56,221 nucleotides of DNA from Bacillus sp. AFS037270 (GCF_002585305.1 NZ_NUNF01000062.1:8978-65198), one strand, 5' to 3'; shown: positions 17,950 through 30,094, numbered from the stretch's first letter. Numbers and translations: made by a program. The notes: a model not told the origin generated them from the letters alone.

Positions 17950-18165
17950 ATGGATAAACATCTACAACAGACATTTGATATCCGTTTTTTAAAAATTGGT
18001 GGAATGGTCAATGGTGGAGTCTTACAAATTGGTTGTGGAGCTGGTAAAGTCCCACGAGTCCCTCCTATTGCCTATACAACAATAGGAAGTTCATTAGTTG
18101 GATTACCAGGAGCCCCTCTAGAATTTGCTGTCCCATTACAAGCAGCAGTAAGGCAGAAATCATAA
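17950..18165 (+). CDS. GerPB-like spore protein
   Basis: A 71-residue protein. The block FLKIGGMVNGGVLQIGCGAG matches the pattern of the GerPB/GerPD group of GerP proteins (hydrophobic residue, K/R-I, then S/G-V-L-Q-I-G-x-A-G). GerP proteins help nutrients pass the spore coat to the germinant receptors. It stands alone, not in a gerPABCDEF operon. The start ATG at 17950 is 6 bp after GAGGTG; an upstream in-frame GTG overlaps that site and is rejected. The family call is from pattern memory only. Confidence 0.6.
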   Translation: MDKHLQQTFDIRFLKIGGMVNGGVLQIGCGAGKVPRVPPIAYTTIGSSLVGLPGAPLEFAVPLQAAVRQKS

Positions 18166-18261
18166 ACTACTTGCTTTCTATATTTTTATTTTTTTAAGCA
18201 AAACTTTTGATAATAGCCTATTGATGGTTATTTTCCTGTTCTACGAAACAAATTTGTACGA

Positions 18262-18293
18262 AAAAACGGCTAGGGTTACCTCTAGCCGTTTTT
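18262..18293. terminator. bidirectional terminator
   Basis: AAAAACGGCTAG and CTAGCCGTTTTT are perfect 12-bp arms around an 8-nt loop. It has A- and T-runs at its ends, so it can end transcription of the GerPB-like gene and of the convergent VOC gene. Confidence 0.85.
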
Positions 18294-18389
18294 CCGCTGC
18301 CTCACAATATATTCATGTAAATATCGTTAAGCCTTATTGGAACAAGGCATCCGTTTGTGTGGTACCTAGCACAATGAATCAACCGTATC

Positions 18390-18821
18390 TTAATCTTCTT
18401 TGTTGTAATTTAAAGTATAAGAATTTTGCAGTACGATTCTCCACCCATCCGGATCCTCGATGGTCACTCCTGCATTTTTCCAGTATGGATTTTCAGGTGC
18501 AACTTCTTTATATCCCATTAGATTCAATCTTTGCACAATCCTATCTCTAGCATCTTTATCCGGAAAATAGAACACGAGCAAATTATCTTTTGTAGGTGCC
18601 AAGCACGGGCTTCCCTCTACATGCTGCGTAAACTCCAAATGGTAACTAGCATCCGGTAATCCTAGCATGATACCGTCATACCCATCGTGTCCTTCAAATG
18701 CTCCAATTACCTTTAAGCCAACTCCATCACGATAAAACTCTACTACTTTCTGTAATTGATGAGTAGGTCTTGCAACTCGAAATTGAACAACAGGTAAGTC
18801 CTCTGACCAAACCTTTTTCAT
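18390..18821 (-). CDS. VOC-family protein, YycE-like
   Basis: A 143-residue glyoxalase/VOC-fold protein. It resembles Bacillus YycE: QFRVARPTHQL near the start, FYRDGVGLKVIG, and GYDGIMLGLPDASYHLEFTQ, then IEDPDGWRIVLQN at the C-terminus. The function of this subgroup is not established. The start chosen is ATG at 18821, 7 bp after AAAGAGG, rather than the GTG one codon earlier. It appears to be a single-gene unit with its own terminator. Confidence 0.8.
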   Translation of the reverse strand: MKKVWSEDLPVVQFRVARPTHQLQKVVEFYRDGVGLKVIGAFEGHDGYDGIMLGLPDASYHLEFTQHVEGSPCLAPTKDNLLVFYFPDKDARDRIVQRLNLMGYKEVAPENPYWKNAGVTIEDPDGWRIVLQNSYTLNYNKED

Positions 18822-19033
18822 CACTGCACCTCTTTAAATAAAAATTGTTGTAATACTCCCTGACAGTTACTACCCTTGTACAATTTTTCACCCAAATCTA
18901 TTAATGTTTGTGGCTGCTTTCTTTGATCTAATAGGAGTTTTGATTTTCACCCCAAATATCCATCTTGTGAACGTAGTCTGCTTGATGATGAATTCATATA
19001 TTATTACTGAAATCATAAAGGTTATAGCCATAA

Positions 19034-20048
19034 TCAATAAATATTCCTGCCAAAACCGATTTTTAATTTTAGTATAAAATACCCTCCTACAACAAGGATA
19101 CTTTGGTGAATAATATAAATTGGAAAAGATGCCTCATTCATATACGGGACGAGCTTATGTGAGAAATTCAAAAACTTATTTCCATACCCAAGGATCACAA
19201 TTAAAGTTAACCAAGTATTTAGTGATCTTAAGAATGCCTTGAAGATATCTATCGGAGAAAAACTTGTTGAATCCAGCGAATGATATAAAATGATTTCCCA
19301 AACAGGTACTAGGATTAGAATGACAATTAATGCAGGGAAACGGTATTTGTTAAACATTTTTTGGTAATTGGGATGGCTAGCTGTGACAAATCCCATGATT
19401 AAAAAAGCTATGAAATAAAAAGGATTTTGTCCTCCTGGTGCAGGCAAAGGCTGTGTCGCTGCTAAAATGATAAAAAACAAGATATACACATAGGGTTTGC
19501 TGAAAATCGAATGGACTTTTTCAAACCCGGATGTGCCATTTTTATTTTTCATATAAATAAATAATGGCAGCGCTAATAAACGATAAAACAAATAAATAAA
19601 GAATGAACCACAAATGGGCAGGGGTAAATGAACCAAAGTATCCTGACAAATCACTAAAATCCAAAAAGTAGTTTTTCAAGAAAGTAGAATAATTGCCAGA
19701 TGATTCACCACTGTGCTGTTATAATGAAAAATATCCCTGTGGTGGAACAATAAATAACAAACCAAAAATAAATGGTATTAGCAATCTAGATATCCGGTCC
19801 TTCAGATACTGCTGATATGATCTATGCTGCAAGGCATACCAGGTTGATGAACCTGCAAGCCAAAATAATAATGGCATAAACCAGTAGCTAGTAGAAGCTA
19901 TAAACCAGCTTAACCCCCAGCTTAAAACATTACTCTTCACATAGAATGGATCCCAATGGTCGAATAACCTTGCTGAATGGAATGGGAACAATAATAAGAT
20001 CCCCAAATTCCTCAACCAATCAATATCATATCTTCGATTTGGCTTCAT
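19034..20048 (-). pseudogene. broken acyltransferase-3 family membrane protein
   Basis: The N-terminal part (20048 to about 19722) starts with RYDIDWLRNLGILLLFPFHS, typical of acyltransferase-3 family integral membrane proteins. It ends at a TAA (19719-19721). The same frame continues after that stop with plausible protein (SGESSGNYSTFLKNYF, then FGSFTPAHLWFILYL) until a frameshift near 19600, beyond which the rest of the protein reads in another frame to 19034. So there is one nonsense change and one indel. Intact relatives acetylate surface or small molecules. The ATG at 20048 has an AAGGGGA site. Confidence 0.8.
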
Positions 20049-20221
20049 CAAATTTCCCCTTTTAAAATGACTCTTAAAAATTACTTTTCCCTTCATATTA
20101 TGTAACATAATTTAGTAGGTATTTAGTCACTTTTATGAATATATTACCATTTAAAGGGTTTTATTACCATGTGATTTTTTAATAGTTGGCTAGCTTAATA
20201 TAACATCGATTATTCAATTCC

Positions 20222-20407
20222 GATTTATTTTTGCGCTGGCAGATTCGATTTCAACACCCTTCTCAACTGGTGGAAGAGTATTTCCATCGTATCCATGCAC
20301 CTGTAAAGGAACTGATTTGGTTTGAGAATTCCGGACATTGTCCTCTGTCTGAAGAACATGAAAAATTTAATGAGGTGTTGTGTCATATAAAAAAAGCTGT
20401 CGGCTAA
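20222..20407 (+). pseudogene. C-terminal remnant of an alpha/beta hydrolase
   Basis: The plus strand encodes the end of an alpha/beta-fold hydrolase, including IHAPVKELIWFENSGHCPLS with the catalytic His, and ends at a stop that overlaps the following terminator. No upstream part with the nucleophile is present. It is not part of the neighbouring minus-strand genes. Confidence 0.65.
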
Positions 20408-20419
20408 GACAGCTTTTTT
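20390..20419. terminator. bidirectional terminator
   Basis: AAAAAAGCTGTC and GACAGCTTTTTT are perfect 12-bp arms around a 6-nt loop. It serves the hydrolase remnant on the plus strand and can also end the rph-VOC transcript on the minus strand, whose last stop is at 20471. Confidence 0.85.
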
Positions 20420-20470
20420 GCACGCTACTATTTCCTCAAGTCGTCAGAACTAGGTTAATTCGTCATGAAG

Positions 20471-20854
20471 TTACTTCTGCACTATTTGAATAAGGTTGCC
20501 GCATGTATCGTCTAAGACAGCTATTGTGACTTCTCCCATTTTTGTCGGTTCCATAGTAAACCTCACGCCTTTTTCCATTAATCGCTCGTACTCTTTGTGA
20601 ACATCTGCAACGCCAAACATTGTTGCTGGGATGCCTTCAGCAAATATCTTGTTTTGATACTCCTTTGCGGCAGGATGGGCATTCGGTTCGAGTAAAAGCT
20701 CGGTACCATCTTGATTATCGGGAGACACAAGCGTTATCCATCTAAATTCTCCGACGGGAACGTCCTCCTTTTTTACAAACCCCAGCTTTTCTGAATAAAA
20801 CTCCAGTGCCTTGTCTTGATCTTGTACGAATATACTGGTAACAATGATGTTCAA
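20471..20854 (-). CDS. VOC-family protein (glyoxalase/bleomycin-resistance fold)
   Basis: A 127-residue single-domain VOC protein with the usual N-terminal block (IFVQDQDKALEFYSEKLGF) and C-terminal block (VLDDTCGNLIQIVQ). Members of this PhnB/YraH-like group are mostly uncharacterised. The start chosen is TTG at 20854, 10 bp after AAAGGAGG; the open frame runs 18 codons further up but has no site. It follows the dikinase gene after about 54 bp and is probably cotranscribed with it. Confidence 0.8.
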   Translation of the reverse strand: MNIIVTSIFVQDQDKALEFYSEKLGFVKKEDVPVGEFRWITLVSPDNQDGTELLLEPNAHPAAKEYQNKIFAEGIPATMFGVADVHKEYERLMEKGVRFTMEPTKMGEVTIAVLDDTCGNLIQIVQK

Positions 20855-20908
20855 AATACTTTTGCCTCCTTTGATATTTTTGAAGCATAACTGTAAGGTA
20901 TTAAGCAA

Positions 20909-23509
<2,601 letters not shown>

Positions 23510-23978
23510 CTATATCTCCCCTAACCATTACATTTCTTTTGGTTTCTTTGATATATTTATCCCTCTCAGCAAATCTAGTTTAAGTTCTATTGTATTTTAG
23601 CAGTAGCAAATAAGAATAAATAGTCTATATTATCCATTTTTTGTATGTTATAATTAAATTAGGAAGAGTTAGAGTTCAATTCTAAAAAAACAGCTAGATC
23701 TTAACCATACAGAAACCTGATAACCCGGTTCATCCCCTCGAAAGTAACTCATATACCTTTTATCCCACAATTAATATGGTTTAATTCAACTTTTTTCCAT
23801 CTAATTTGTTTATTCCCCCAAAATACCCTGTATTAATATGAGATATCGAGCTCTCATTAAACAAGCCTGCACGAGGGTTTAAGTACAGCTTTTCACAAGC
23901 TGCGTGTGAAGAACTGTTTAACTATAATAAAACTAATCGGAGTTCGGATTACCGCGCAGTCCATGTAGTAAATACTAG
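23510..23978. other. intergenic region upstream of the dikinase gene
   Basis: About 470 bp. It contains the rph promoter side and AT-rich DNA. I looked for the palindromic rifamycin-associated element and did not find an obvious one. A 45-codon plus-strand frame at about 23840-23980 looks protein-like but has no start or ribosome binding site, so I do not call it. Confidence 0.35.
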
Positions 23979-24392
23979 TTAATTTTCATAATCTGGGTCT
24001 AGATAAATGAAAAGTCTATTTATCTTGTAATCCCGTATTTCAAACACGTTACAAAAGCGTCCTGCATGGGTGACTCCGGAACGCCATTCTTTTCCATTGG
24101 AAGTAACACCAGAACTTGTACCCTCTACGACAACTGTGTCGCCTTGAAATATATAGTTAAAATAAGCATAGTCGTGGGTGATGGATTTAATTTTTGGACC
24201 ACTACCACTCTCAAAAAGAAGTTTTTTGAGTTCTTCAATTCCATTTGCAATTCCCATTTTTGGGAAATAAAACTGTGCATCCTCGGCAAATAATTCAAGA
24301 AAGGCAGGGTTGCCCTGATCCATTAGTTTAAAGTATTCAAGTGCAACTGACTTACGTTGCTCATTTGTCATCGATTGTTGTGTAATTGCCAT
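23979..24392 (-). CDS. NTF2/SnoaL-like protein
   Basis: A 137-residue single-domain protein of the cone-shaped NTF2/SnoaL-like fold: ALEYFKLMDQGNPAFLELFA near the start, FYFPKMGIANGIEELKKLLF, then VVVEGTSSGVTSNGKEW and the end strand RLFIYLDPDYEN. Many such proteins are small isomerases, hydrolases or binding proteins acting on small organic molecules; no substrate can be assigned. An AGGAG site precedes the ATG. Its upstream neighbours are decayed hydrolase and short-chain dehydrogenase pieces, so it may be the survivor of a small metabolic operon. Confidence 0.75.
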   Translation of the reverse strand: MAITQQSMTNEQRKSVALEYFKLMDQGNPAFLELFAEDAQFYFPKMGIANGIEELKKLLFESGSGPKIKSITHDYAYFNYIFQGDTVVVEGTSSGVTSNGKEWRSGVTHAGRFCNVFEIRDYKINRLFIYLDPDYEN

Positions 24393-24497
24393 AATTAATT
24401 CTCCTTTACATTAAATAACTGTATTTTTTCTTAAAATCTGATCTAGGTAGTAGCTACTTAGAAGAAAAGCGTAGGTTACATAACATACGACTCACTC

Positions 24498-24806
24498 TTA
24501 TATGGCAGTAAGCCCACCGTCCACTGCGAGCTTAGCCCCGTGGATGTCCCTGAAAACATTCCAGGATCTGAAATCCTTATATTTGAAGATGGAGGACACC
24601 TCATGTTTTATGGCCGAAGAGTTCAACGCTGCTGTTGAGTCATTTATTGCTACCTCACAGCAAAAATATGACGAACACTCCAAAACATGAAAGGTACGGT
24701 GGGATGCGGTCCATCCATGAACTAAGACCAATGGGTTACCTGAACCGACATCTTCATAGAACCGTTCCACGCCATAATTTGTCTGAAAACTTGCCTTCAT
24801 ATTCAC
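24498..24806 (-). pseudogene. mosaic of alpha/beta hydrolase and short-chain dehydrogenase remnants
   Basis: The open frame is a fusion of unrelated pieces. Its first 41 codons (24806-24684) are the start of an alpha/beta hydrolase (VGSGNPLVLVHGWTASHRTF). Its last about 14 codons look like the end of a short-chain dehydrogenase (GAKLAVDGGLTAI). Between them, the opposite (plus) strand at about 24550-24690 reads as a hydrolase C-terminus, GSEILIFEDGGHLMFYGR then, one frameshift later, AEEFNAAVESFIATSQ. The hydrolase C-terminus therefore appears inverted relative to its N-terminus. Confidence 0.6.
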
Positions 24807-24842
24807 TCCTTCTACTAAAGATAACTCCTCACAATTTGTATA

Positions 24843-26063
24843 TTATGCCTGAATTTTTTTGGAGAAGGGCGATGTTTTAGCTTTTTTAGCTAGGGCTGCA
24901 TAGGCGATGATAGACAACAAGCTCGTTGTGAAAATAATAACTCCAAATGGTACTGCCGAATATTCACCTGCAATACCCACAAGTGGGGCAGTAACGGCAC
25001 CTAATAAAGTTGGCATAACACCCAAGAGTGCGGCGGCGCTCCCAGCAATATGCCCTTGCGATTCCATCCCTAATGTAAAAGAAGTCGGACCTGTAATACC
25101 GATTGCAGCGTTTAAAAAGAAAAGCGGAATGACTAACATCATTAACGGACCATGCAATAAGACTTCGATTAAGACCATCGTCCCGGCTATAAAAGCTATT
25201 GTAAGCCCGATAAGAAGAATACTATCTTCTTTTATCCGCCCTGCTAATAATTTCACAATTTGAGCCCCTAGAATTAAACTTATGCCATTCAGAGCAAAAA
25301 GCATTGAAAACACTTGCGGTGTCACGTCATAAATTTTTTGATAAATAAAGGAAGCTCCGGAAATGTAGGCAAAAACCCCGGCAAACAATATACCTTGAAC
25401 AAGAGCGTATCCCATGAATCTCTTAGACTTAAGCAAATCTTTAAAATTGTTTAATAATCCCATGAAATCACTAGAAACACGCCGTTCTGCAGGTAGGCTT
25501 TCTATGATTTTCAATGCTGTTAAAGTTGATAATAAGACTCCAAAAAAACCTAAAAAGATAAATACACCTACCCAAGGAGTAAAAGAAATGATAGCACTTC
25601 CTGCAAGCGGTGCAATCAACGGAGCTAGATTACCGATGATTGTTAAGAGTGAAAAAAACTTTGTCAGTTCTATACCACTGTATAAATCACGAACAATTGC
25701 ACGAGAAATAACAATCCCAGCCGAACCTGCAAATCCCTGTACGAAACGAAAAATAATAAATACAGTAATGTTCGGTGCGAAAGCACAAGCGAAAGAAGAA
25801 AGAGAATACACGATCATAGAAATCAATAAAGGTTTACGTCTGCCATGAACATCACTTAATGCACCCATGATGATTTGACCGAAAGCGATCCCTAAAATAC
25901 AAGAGGTCAAGCTTGCTTGGACCATAGAAGCCTTTGTCCCAAAATAGCCCATAATTTTAGGAAATGACGCTAAATACATATCGATGGTAAACGGACCAAT
26001 TCCAGAAAATACTGCTAAAAGTATAGCGAAAGCAAGCGAATATTTATTCGACTTTAAAACCAA
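24843..26063 (-). CDS. Bcr/CflA-family drug efflux transporter (MFS)
   Basis: A 406-residue major facilitator protein with about 12 hydrophobic helices. Typical Bcr/CflA blocks are FTIDMYLASFPKIMGYFG near the N-terminus, the loop GALSDVHGRRKPLL (motif A), GSAGIVISRAIVRDLYSG and GPTSFTLGMESQGHIAGSAA. The family exports bicyclomycin, chloramphenicol and related drugs by proton antiport. It starts with TTG at 26063, behind TAGGAG. It lies in the same direction as the oxidoreductase gene 60 bp upstream. Confidence 0.88.
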   Translation of the reverse strand: MVLKSNKYSLAFAILLAVFSGIGPFTIDMYLASFPKIMGYFGTKASMVQASLTSCILGIAFGQIIMGALSDVHGRRKPLLISMIVYSLSSFACAFAPNITVFIIFRFVQGFAGSAGIVISRAIVRDLYSGIELTKFFSLLTIIGNLAPLIAPLAGSAIISFTPWVGVFIFLGFFGVLLSTLTALKIIESLPAERRVSSDFMGLLNNFKDLLKSKRFMGYALVQGILFAGVFAYISGASFIYQKIYDVTPQVFSMLFALNGISLILGAQIVKLLAGRIKEDSILLIGLTIAFIAGTMVLIEVLLHGPLMMLVIPLFFLNAAIGITGPTSFTLGMESQGHIAGSAAALLGVMPTLLGAVTAPLVGIAGEYSAVPFGVIIFTTSLLSIIAYAALAKKAKTSPFSKKIQA

Positions 26064-26123
26064 TTCAATACAACTCCTAACTATATTTTCAAATCATAGC
26101 AATACTCAAAGGCAGATACATTT

Positions 26124-27089
26124 TCAATTTACAATGACGATTTTTCCGTTAGCCGCATTACTTTCCATTAAAAGATGTGCTTTATGGATTTCATCAAGTG
26201 TGAAGACCTGTGCAATAGGCACCTTAATTTTATGTTGTTCAATATGGTCGAATAGTTCAATCAGCAAATTTTTATTAAAATTTATTCCGCTATCAAACTG
26301 AGTAAAATACGTACCAGAAGGAATATCCATCATAGGCTCAAAATTTCCCAACACCCACTCACCGCCTAATATTCCTGTCATACATAAGATACCGTGATGG
26401 GAAAGTAACTTCAGTGAATGTTTCAACGTGACCGTTCCCACTAGATCTAAAACTTTGTTCACGCCGTTTGGAAAAAGTGAGAAAAATTGTTCTGATAAAC
26501 TTCCATCATCAAGTAACACAAAATCCGCACCATATTGCTTTAAAAAATCCACCTTGTTTGTGTTTCGGGTAGTCGAAATAACAGTAGCTCCGACACTTTT
26601 AGCAAGTTGCAATGCTGCTAGTCCAACAGAGCTGCTGCCTCCACGGATCAGCAGAGTTTCTCCCTTTTTAAGCCGAAGCGTATCAAAAAGGGAGGCATAT
26701 GCTGTGTAATACATTTCAGGGATGGCTGCTAATTCCACCCAGTCCATATCATTGTCAAGCGGATAAACCTGTGAGGATGGAATTAGCGCATATTCCGCAT
26801 AACTCCCATCAAACTCACGCCCAAGCCCCCCCATCAGGGATACAACCCGTTGACCTTTTTGAAAAGAACTATCTGATGGATCTTCTATTTCTCCTGCGCA
26901 TTCGATTCCAATAATTCGAGGGAGTTTTACAGATGGAGAATCACCTTTTCTCGTAAAAATCTCCGACCGATTGATACCAAACGCCTTAATTTTTACCAGC
27001 ACCCATCCCGGCTTCACTTTAGGGGTGGGTACTTCTTGTACAACTAATTCATCTGCTCTACAGGGTTTTTCCAATACAACTGCCTTCAT
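26124..27089 (-). CDS. medium-chain dehydrogenase/reductase, quinone oxidoreductase type
   Basis: A 321-residue MDR-superfamily protein. The GroES-like N-terminal half (FGINRSEIFTRKGD) is followed by a Rossmann domain with IRGGSSSVGLAALQLAKSVG and GATVISTTRNTNKVDFLKQY. The cysteine set of zinc alcohol dehydrogenases is not evident, so an NADPH-dependent quinone or enone reductase is more likely. An AGGAGG site lies before the ATG. It follows the OpuC-type permease after 19 bp and may be cotranscribed with it. Confidence 0.82.
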   Translation of the reverse strand: MKAVVLEKPCRADELVVQEVPTPKVKPGWVLVKIKAFGINRSEIFTRKGDSPSVKLPRIIGIECAGEIEDPSDSSFQKGQRVVSLMGGLGREFDGSYAEYALIPSSQVYPLDNDMDWVELAAIPEMYYTAYASLFDTLRLKKGETLLIRGGSSSVGLAALQLAKSVGATVISTTRNTNKVDFLKQYGADFVLLDDGSLSEQFFSLFPNGVNKVLDLVGTVTLKHSLKLLSHHGILCMTGILGGEWVLGNFEPMMDIPSGTYFTQFDSGINFNKNLLIELFDHIEQHKIKVPIAQVFTLDEIHKAHLLMESNAANGKIVIVN

Positions 27090-27108
27090 TTTAAGTCCTC
27101 CTTATACA

Positions 27109-28635
27109 TTACTTGTTCAGGAGACCTTCCTTTGTTAAGAAGTCTCTCGCCACATCTTCGGCTTTCTTTCCTTTCACACCAACTTCATAGTTCATTTTTT
27201 GCATTTGACTATCGGTAATCTTCCCGGCAAGTTTGTTCAATGCTGGTACAATCTCTGGGTATTGATCTATCGTTTCTTGCCGTAATAAAGGTGATCCTTG
27301 ATATGGCGGGAAGAAATGTTTATCATCTTCAAGAACAACGAGATGGTATTTTTTCAGTTCACCATCCGTTGAATAGGCATTCATCAGATTTACCTTGCCT
27401 GTTTGAATTGCATGATACCTTACAGACGGGTCCATGGTAACAATTTTAAAATTCAAACCATATTTCTGAGCCAAACCTGGATATCCATCTTTTATATCGG
27501 CAAACTCAGGATCAAAACCGGCTGTAACATACTGCTCTACTTTTACGAGGTCAGAAATCTTTTTCAGATTATACTTTTTTGCAAAATCTTCAGGGACCGC
27601 TATCGCATAGGTGTCATTAAATTTCATTGGCGATAACAATGCCATGTTATATTTTTTGGCCATGCCTTCTTTTGCTTGTGTGTAGACTTCTATACTGTTT
27701 GTACTTACAGGGTTCTCTTTTAATAAGTTAGCAATTGCTGTCCCCGTAAATTCAGGATAAATATCAACATCTTTCGATTTTAATGCATTAAAAACAAAGG
27801 TCGTATCGCCTAATCCGGTTCTTAGCCTCACTTTCAAATCTGTATTTTCTTCGATCAATAATTTATACATATTGTCTAGAATTTCCGGCTCTGGACCGAA
27901 TTTGCCAGAGATCACAATTGGCTTTTGCTCATTTTGAAGCAGGGTCGGACCAACCATAGAACCAATGATTAGAATGGTAACCAGCGCAAGAGCACCAGAG
28001 GCGACCATGATCTTTTTAAAGGAAACTCTTTCCAGCTTTCGGAGCAGAAGGTCAAAAATAATCGCTAAAAGTGCGGATGGTACAGCTCCGAGGACAATAA
28101 GTGAATAATCATTTCGAGATATTCCAAGTAGAATAATATCCCCTAATCCACCTGCTCCGATTAAGGAAGCAATCGTGGCCGTTCCTATAATAAAAATGGT
28201 AGCCGTTCGGATACCCGCCATGATGACAGGCATGGCTAAAGGAAGCTCGACTTTTAATAGTCTCTTCCTCCTGTTCATCCCCATGGCACTGGCGGCCTCC
28301 AATAATGAAGGTTCTACCTCTTTAATTCCCGTATAGGTATTCCGTAATAGAGGAAGGAGAGCATAAGCGATTAGCGCTATCACAGCAGGGACAGTCCCTA
28401 TTCCAAAAAGTGGAATCAAAAGACCTAACAAAGCTAAAGAAGGAATGGTTTGCAGCACTCCAGTAATGCCAATGATATATTCTGCTATTCTTTGTTTTCG
28501 TGTTAAATAGATTCCTAGTGGTATCGCAATTATTAATGAGAAAAAAAGAGCAATTAACGAAATTTCTAGATGTTGCAAAAGAGCGTTCAAGAGCTGAGAT
28601 TTCCGGTCTGACAAGACACTTATCAAATTACTCAT
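27109..28635 (-). CDS. OpuC-type ABC permease fused to its substrate-binding protein
   Basis: A 508-residue fusion. Residues 1 to about 215 form a glycine betaine/choline-type permease (EAASAMGMNRRKRLLKVELP is the coupling EAA loop). Residues about 235-508 form an OsmF/OpuCC-like binding protein, tethered on the outer membrane face, with FGPEPEILDNMYKLLIEE and the characteristic DIYPEFTGTA. It would import betaine-, carnitine- or choline-like osmoprotectants. Its ATG overlaps the end of the ATPase gene by 8 bp and has AAGGAGGG. The fusion replaces the separate OpuCB, OpuCC and OpuCD genes of B. subtilis. Confidence 0.88.
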   Translation of the reverse strand: MSNLISVLSDRKSQLLNALLQHLEISLIALFFSLIIAIPLGIYLTRKQRIAEYIIGITGVLQTIPSLALLGLLIPLFGIGTVPAVIALIAYALLPLLRNTYTGIKEVEPSLLEAASAMGMNRRKRLLKVELPLAMPVIMAGIRTATIFIIGTATIASLIGAGGLGDIILLGISRNDYSLIVLGAVPSALLAIIFDLLLRKLERVSFKKIMVASGALALVTILIIGSMVGPTLLQNEQKPIVISGKFGPEPEILDNMYKLLIEENTDLKVRLRTGLGDTTFVFNALKSKDVDIYPEFTGTAIANLLKENPVSTNSIEVYTQAKEGMAKKYNMALLSPMKFNDTYAIAVPEDFAKKYNLKKISDLVKVEQYVTAGFDPEFADIKDGYPGLAQKYGLNFKIVTMDPSVRYHAIQTGKVNLMNAYSTDGELKKYHLVVLEDDKHFFPPYQGSPLLRQETIDQYPEIVPALNKLAGKITDSQMQKMNYEVGVKGKKAEDVARDFLTKEGLLNK

Positions 28636-29578
28636 GAATTTGCCCTCCTTCTCTCAAATATTGAGACATTACTTTAAGTGCATGTTGCCTGAGGATCATC
28701 CCGATTACTTTTCCATTGTCCTCAACAGAAATTTGTTCAAACGATGCAAGGTGTTCTAATACCTCATCTACTGGAGTTGATAAGGAAATGGTTTTAGTAT
28801 TAGATAAAAATTCTGCTGGAACAGGTGAAATAAGTTCATTTAAACTCATGGAAAATTTACGGATTCCCACAAATTCACGTACAAAATCATTCACGGGAAT
28901 AGTTAAAAATTCGTTTGGAGTGCCAATCTGGACGATTTCACCATCTTTCATCAGACAAATACGATCCCCTAGCTTTAAAGCTTCTTGCATATCATGAGTA
29001 ACAAACACAATGGTCTTTTTCAGTTTTCGCTGAATTTCAAGCAGTTCATCCTGCAATTTTTCCCGGCTAAATGGATCAAGCGCACTAAACGGTTCGTCCA
29101 TCAAGATGATTTCAGGATCCGCAGCTAAAGCTCTTATTACGCCTACTCGTTGCTGTTGTCCGCCCGAAAGTTCACTAGGTTTACGATTTCGATATTCTTT
29201 TGGATCAAGACCTACCATTTTTAGCAATTCATCAACACGAGCAGCGATCTTTTCTTTGTCCCAATTTACTAATTCCGGAACAATTGCAATATTTTCAGCA
29301 ATTGACATATGTGGAAAAAGAGCAATTTGTTGCAGAACATACCCTATATTCCAACGAAGTTCATTGATATCATAGTCGCTTATTTTCATCCCATTAATCC
29401 AAACCCAACCTTTTGATAATTCGATGAGGCGATTAATCATTTTTAATGTGGTTGTCTTACCAGAACCACTGGGACCAATCAATATAAAAAATTCCCCTTT
29501 CTTTATTTCGAAATCTAAAGATTTTACGGCAAAGGTCCCGTTAGGAAATTGTTTGGATACTTGTTCAAACCGGATCAT
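28628..29578 (-). CDS. OpuC-type ABC transporter ATPase
   Basis: A 316-residue ATPase of the betaine/carnitine/choline uptake family. Walker A is GPSGSGKT at 35-42, the signature is LSGGQQQRVG, and Walker B is IILMDEPFSALD. The C-terminal about 70 residues look like a single CBS-type regulatory domain, as in OpuCA, where such domains respond to ionic strength. It pairs with the permease/binding protein fusion downstream. A palindrome identical in its core to the MarR operator lies 58 bp upstream of the ATG, so the operon is probably regulated by the adjacent MarR protein. Confidence 0.88.
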   Translation of the reverse strand: MIRFEQVSKQFPNGTFAVKSLDFEIKKGEFFILIGPSGSGKTTTLKMINRLIELSKGWVWINGMKISDYDINELRWNIGYVLQQIALFPHMSIAENIAIVPELVNWDKEKIAARVDELLKMVGLDPKEYRNRKPSELSGGQQQRVGVIRALAADPEIILMDEPFSALDPFSREKLQDELLEIQRKLKKTIVFVTHDMQEALKLGDRICLMKDGEIVQIGTPNEFLTIPVNDFVREFVGIRKFSMSLNELISPVPAEFLSNTKTISLSTPVDEVLEHLASFEQISVEDNGKVIGMILRQHALKVMSQYLREGGQIHE

Positions 29579-29635
29579 TTTACCTCTCCTTTTTTTTAAT
29601 AATAGATTACCTTAGTTTTAACTTTTAAAATTTAC

Positions 29636-29659
29636 CATTACATAGACATCTATGTAATG
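29636..29659. promoter_or_regulatory. MarR-type operator upstream of the OpuC operon
   Basis: CATTACATAGA and TCTATGTAATG are perfect 11-bp arms with a 2-bp spacer. The core ACATAGACATCTATGT reappears on the opposite strand in the regulator's own promoter. On the minus strand TTGCAC lies just before it, so it may occupy the -35/-10 spacer of the ABC operon promoter. Confidence 0.75.
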
Positions 29660-29671
29660 TGCAAAAAAAAA

Positions 29672-30094
29672 TTAAAACCTTTTTAGGATTATTTCTAATA
29701 AATGTTCTACCTGTTCTTTTTCGATGTCCGTTAACCCACCGTAAATAACAGAATTTAATTTTTCTGAGATCTCATGAAAAATTGGTTCCAACTGGACTCC
29801 CTTTTCCGTTAGTTTGATTAACGTTACTCTGCTATCCTCCCAACTCTTTATTCTCTCGACATAACCTAATTTTTGTAACTTATCAATTAAAACTGTTACA
29901 GTCGGCTGAGTGCGATGGATTTTTTCAGCAAGTTCCTTCACGGATAAGCGATTTTTTTCGTAAAGGCACACTAAAATATCCCCATGTGAAGGGGCAATAC
30001 CATTCACACCTTGTTTGTTAAGTTCCGTCAAAATCAAATTGTTTACTGCGTCTCTAATCTTTCCAACCATTGAAGCTGTATTATATTTAATCAT
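29672..30094 (-). CDS. MarR-family regulator of the OpuC-type operon
   Basis: A MarR-type winged-helix protein of about 140 residues: SHGDILVCLYEKNRLSVKEL, then the recognition region RTQPTVTVLIDKLQKLGYVE and the wing KSWEDSRVTLIKLTEKG. The open frame begins at 30193, but the perfect promoter at 30102-30130 has its -10 box over the Met at 30103, so translation more likely starts at the ATG at 30094, seven bases past the -10. That would give a leaderless or nearly leaderless mRNA. Related regulators (GbsR, OpcR) repress osmolyte uptake genes. Matching palindromes in both promoters suggest autoregulation and control of the ABC operon. Confidence 0.8.
   Translation of the reverse strand: MIKYNTASMVGKIRDAVNNLILTELNKQGVNGIAPSHGDILVCLYEKNRLSVKELAEKIHRTQPTVTVLIDKLQKLGYVERIKSWEDSRVTLIKLTEKGVQLEPIFHEISEKLNSVIYGGLTDIEKEQVEHLLEIILKRF

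Noticed and set aside
23840..23980. Protein-like plus-strand frame upstream of the NTF2-like gene's end
   Set aside because: It reads plausibly for about 45 codons but has no start, no ribosome binding site and no family match that I know.
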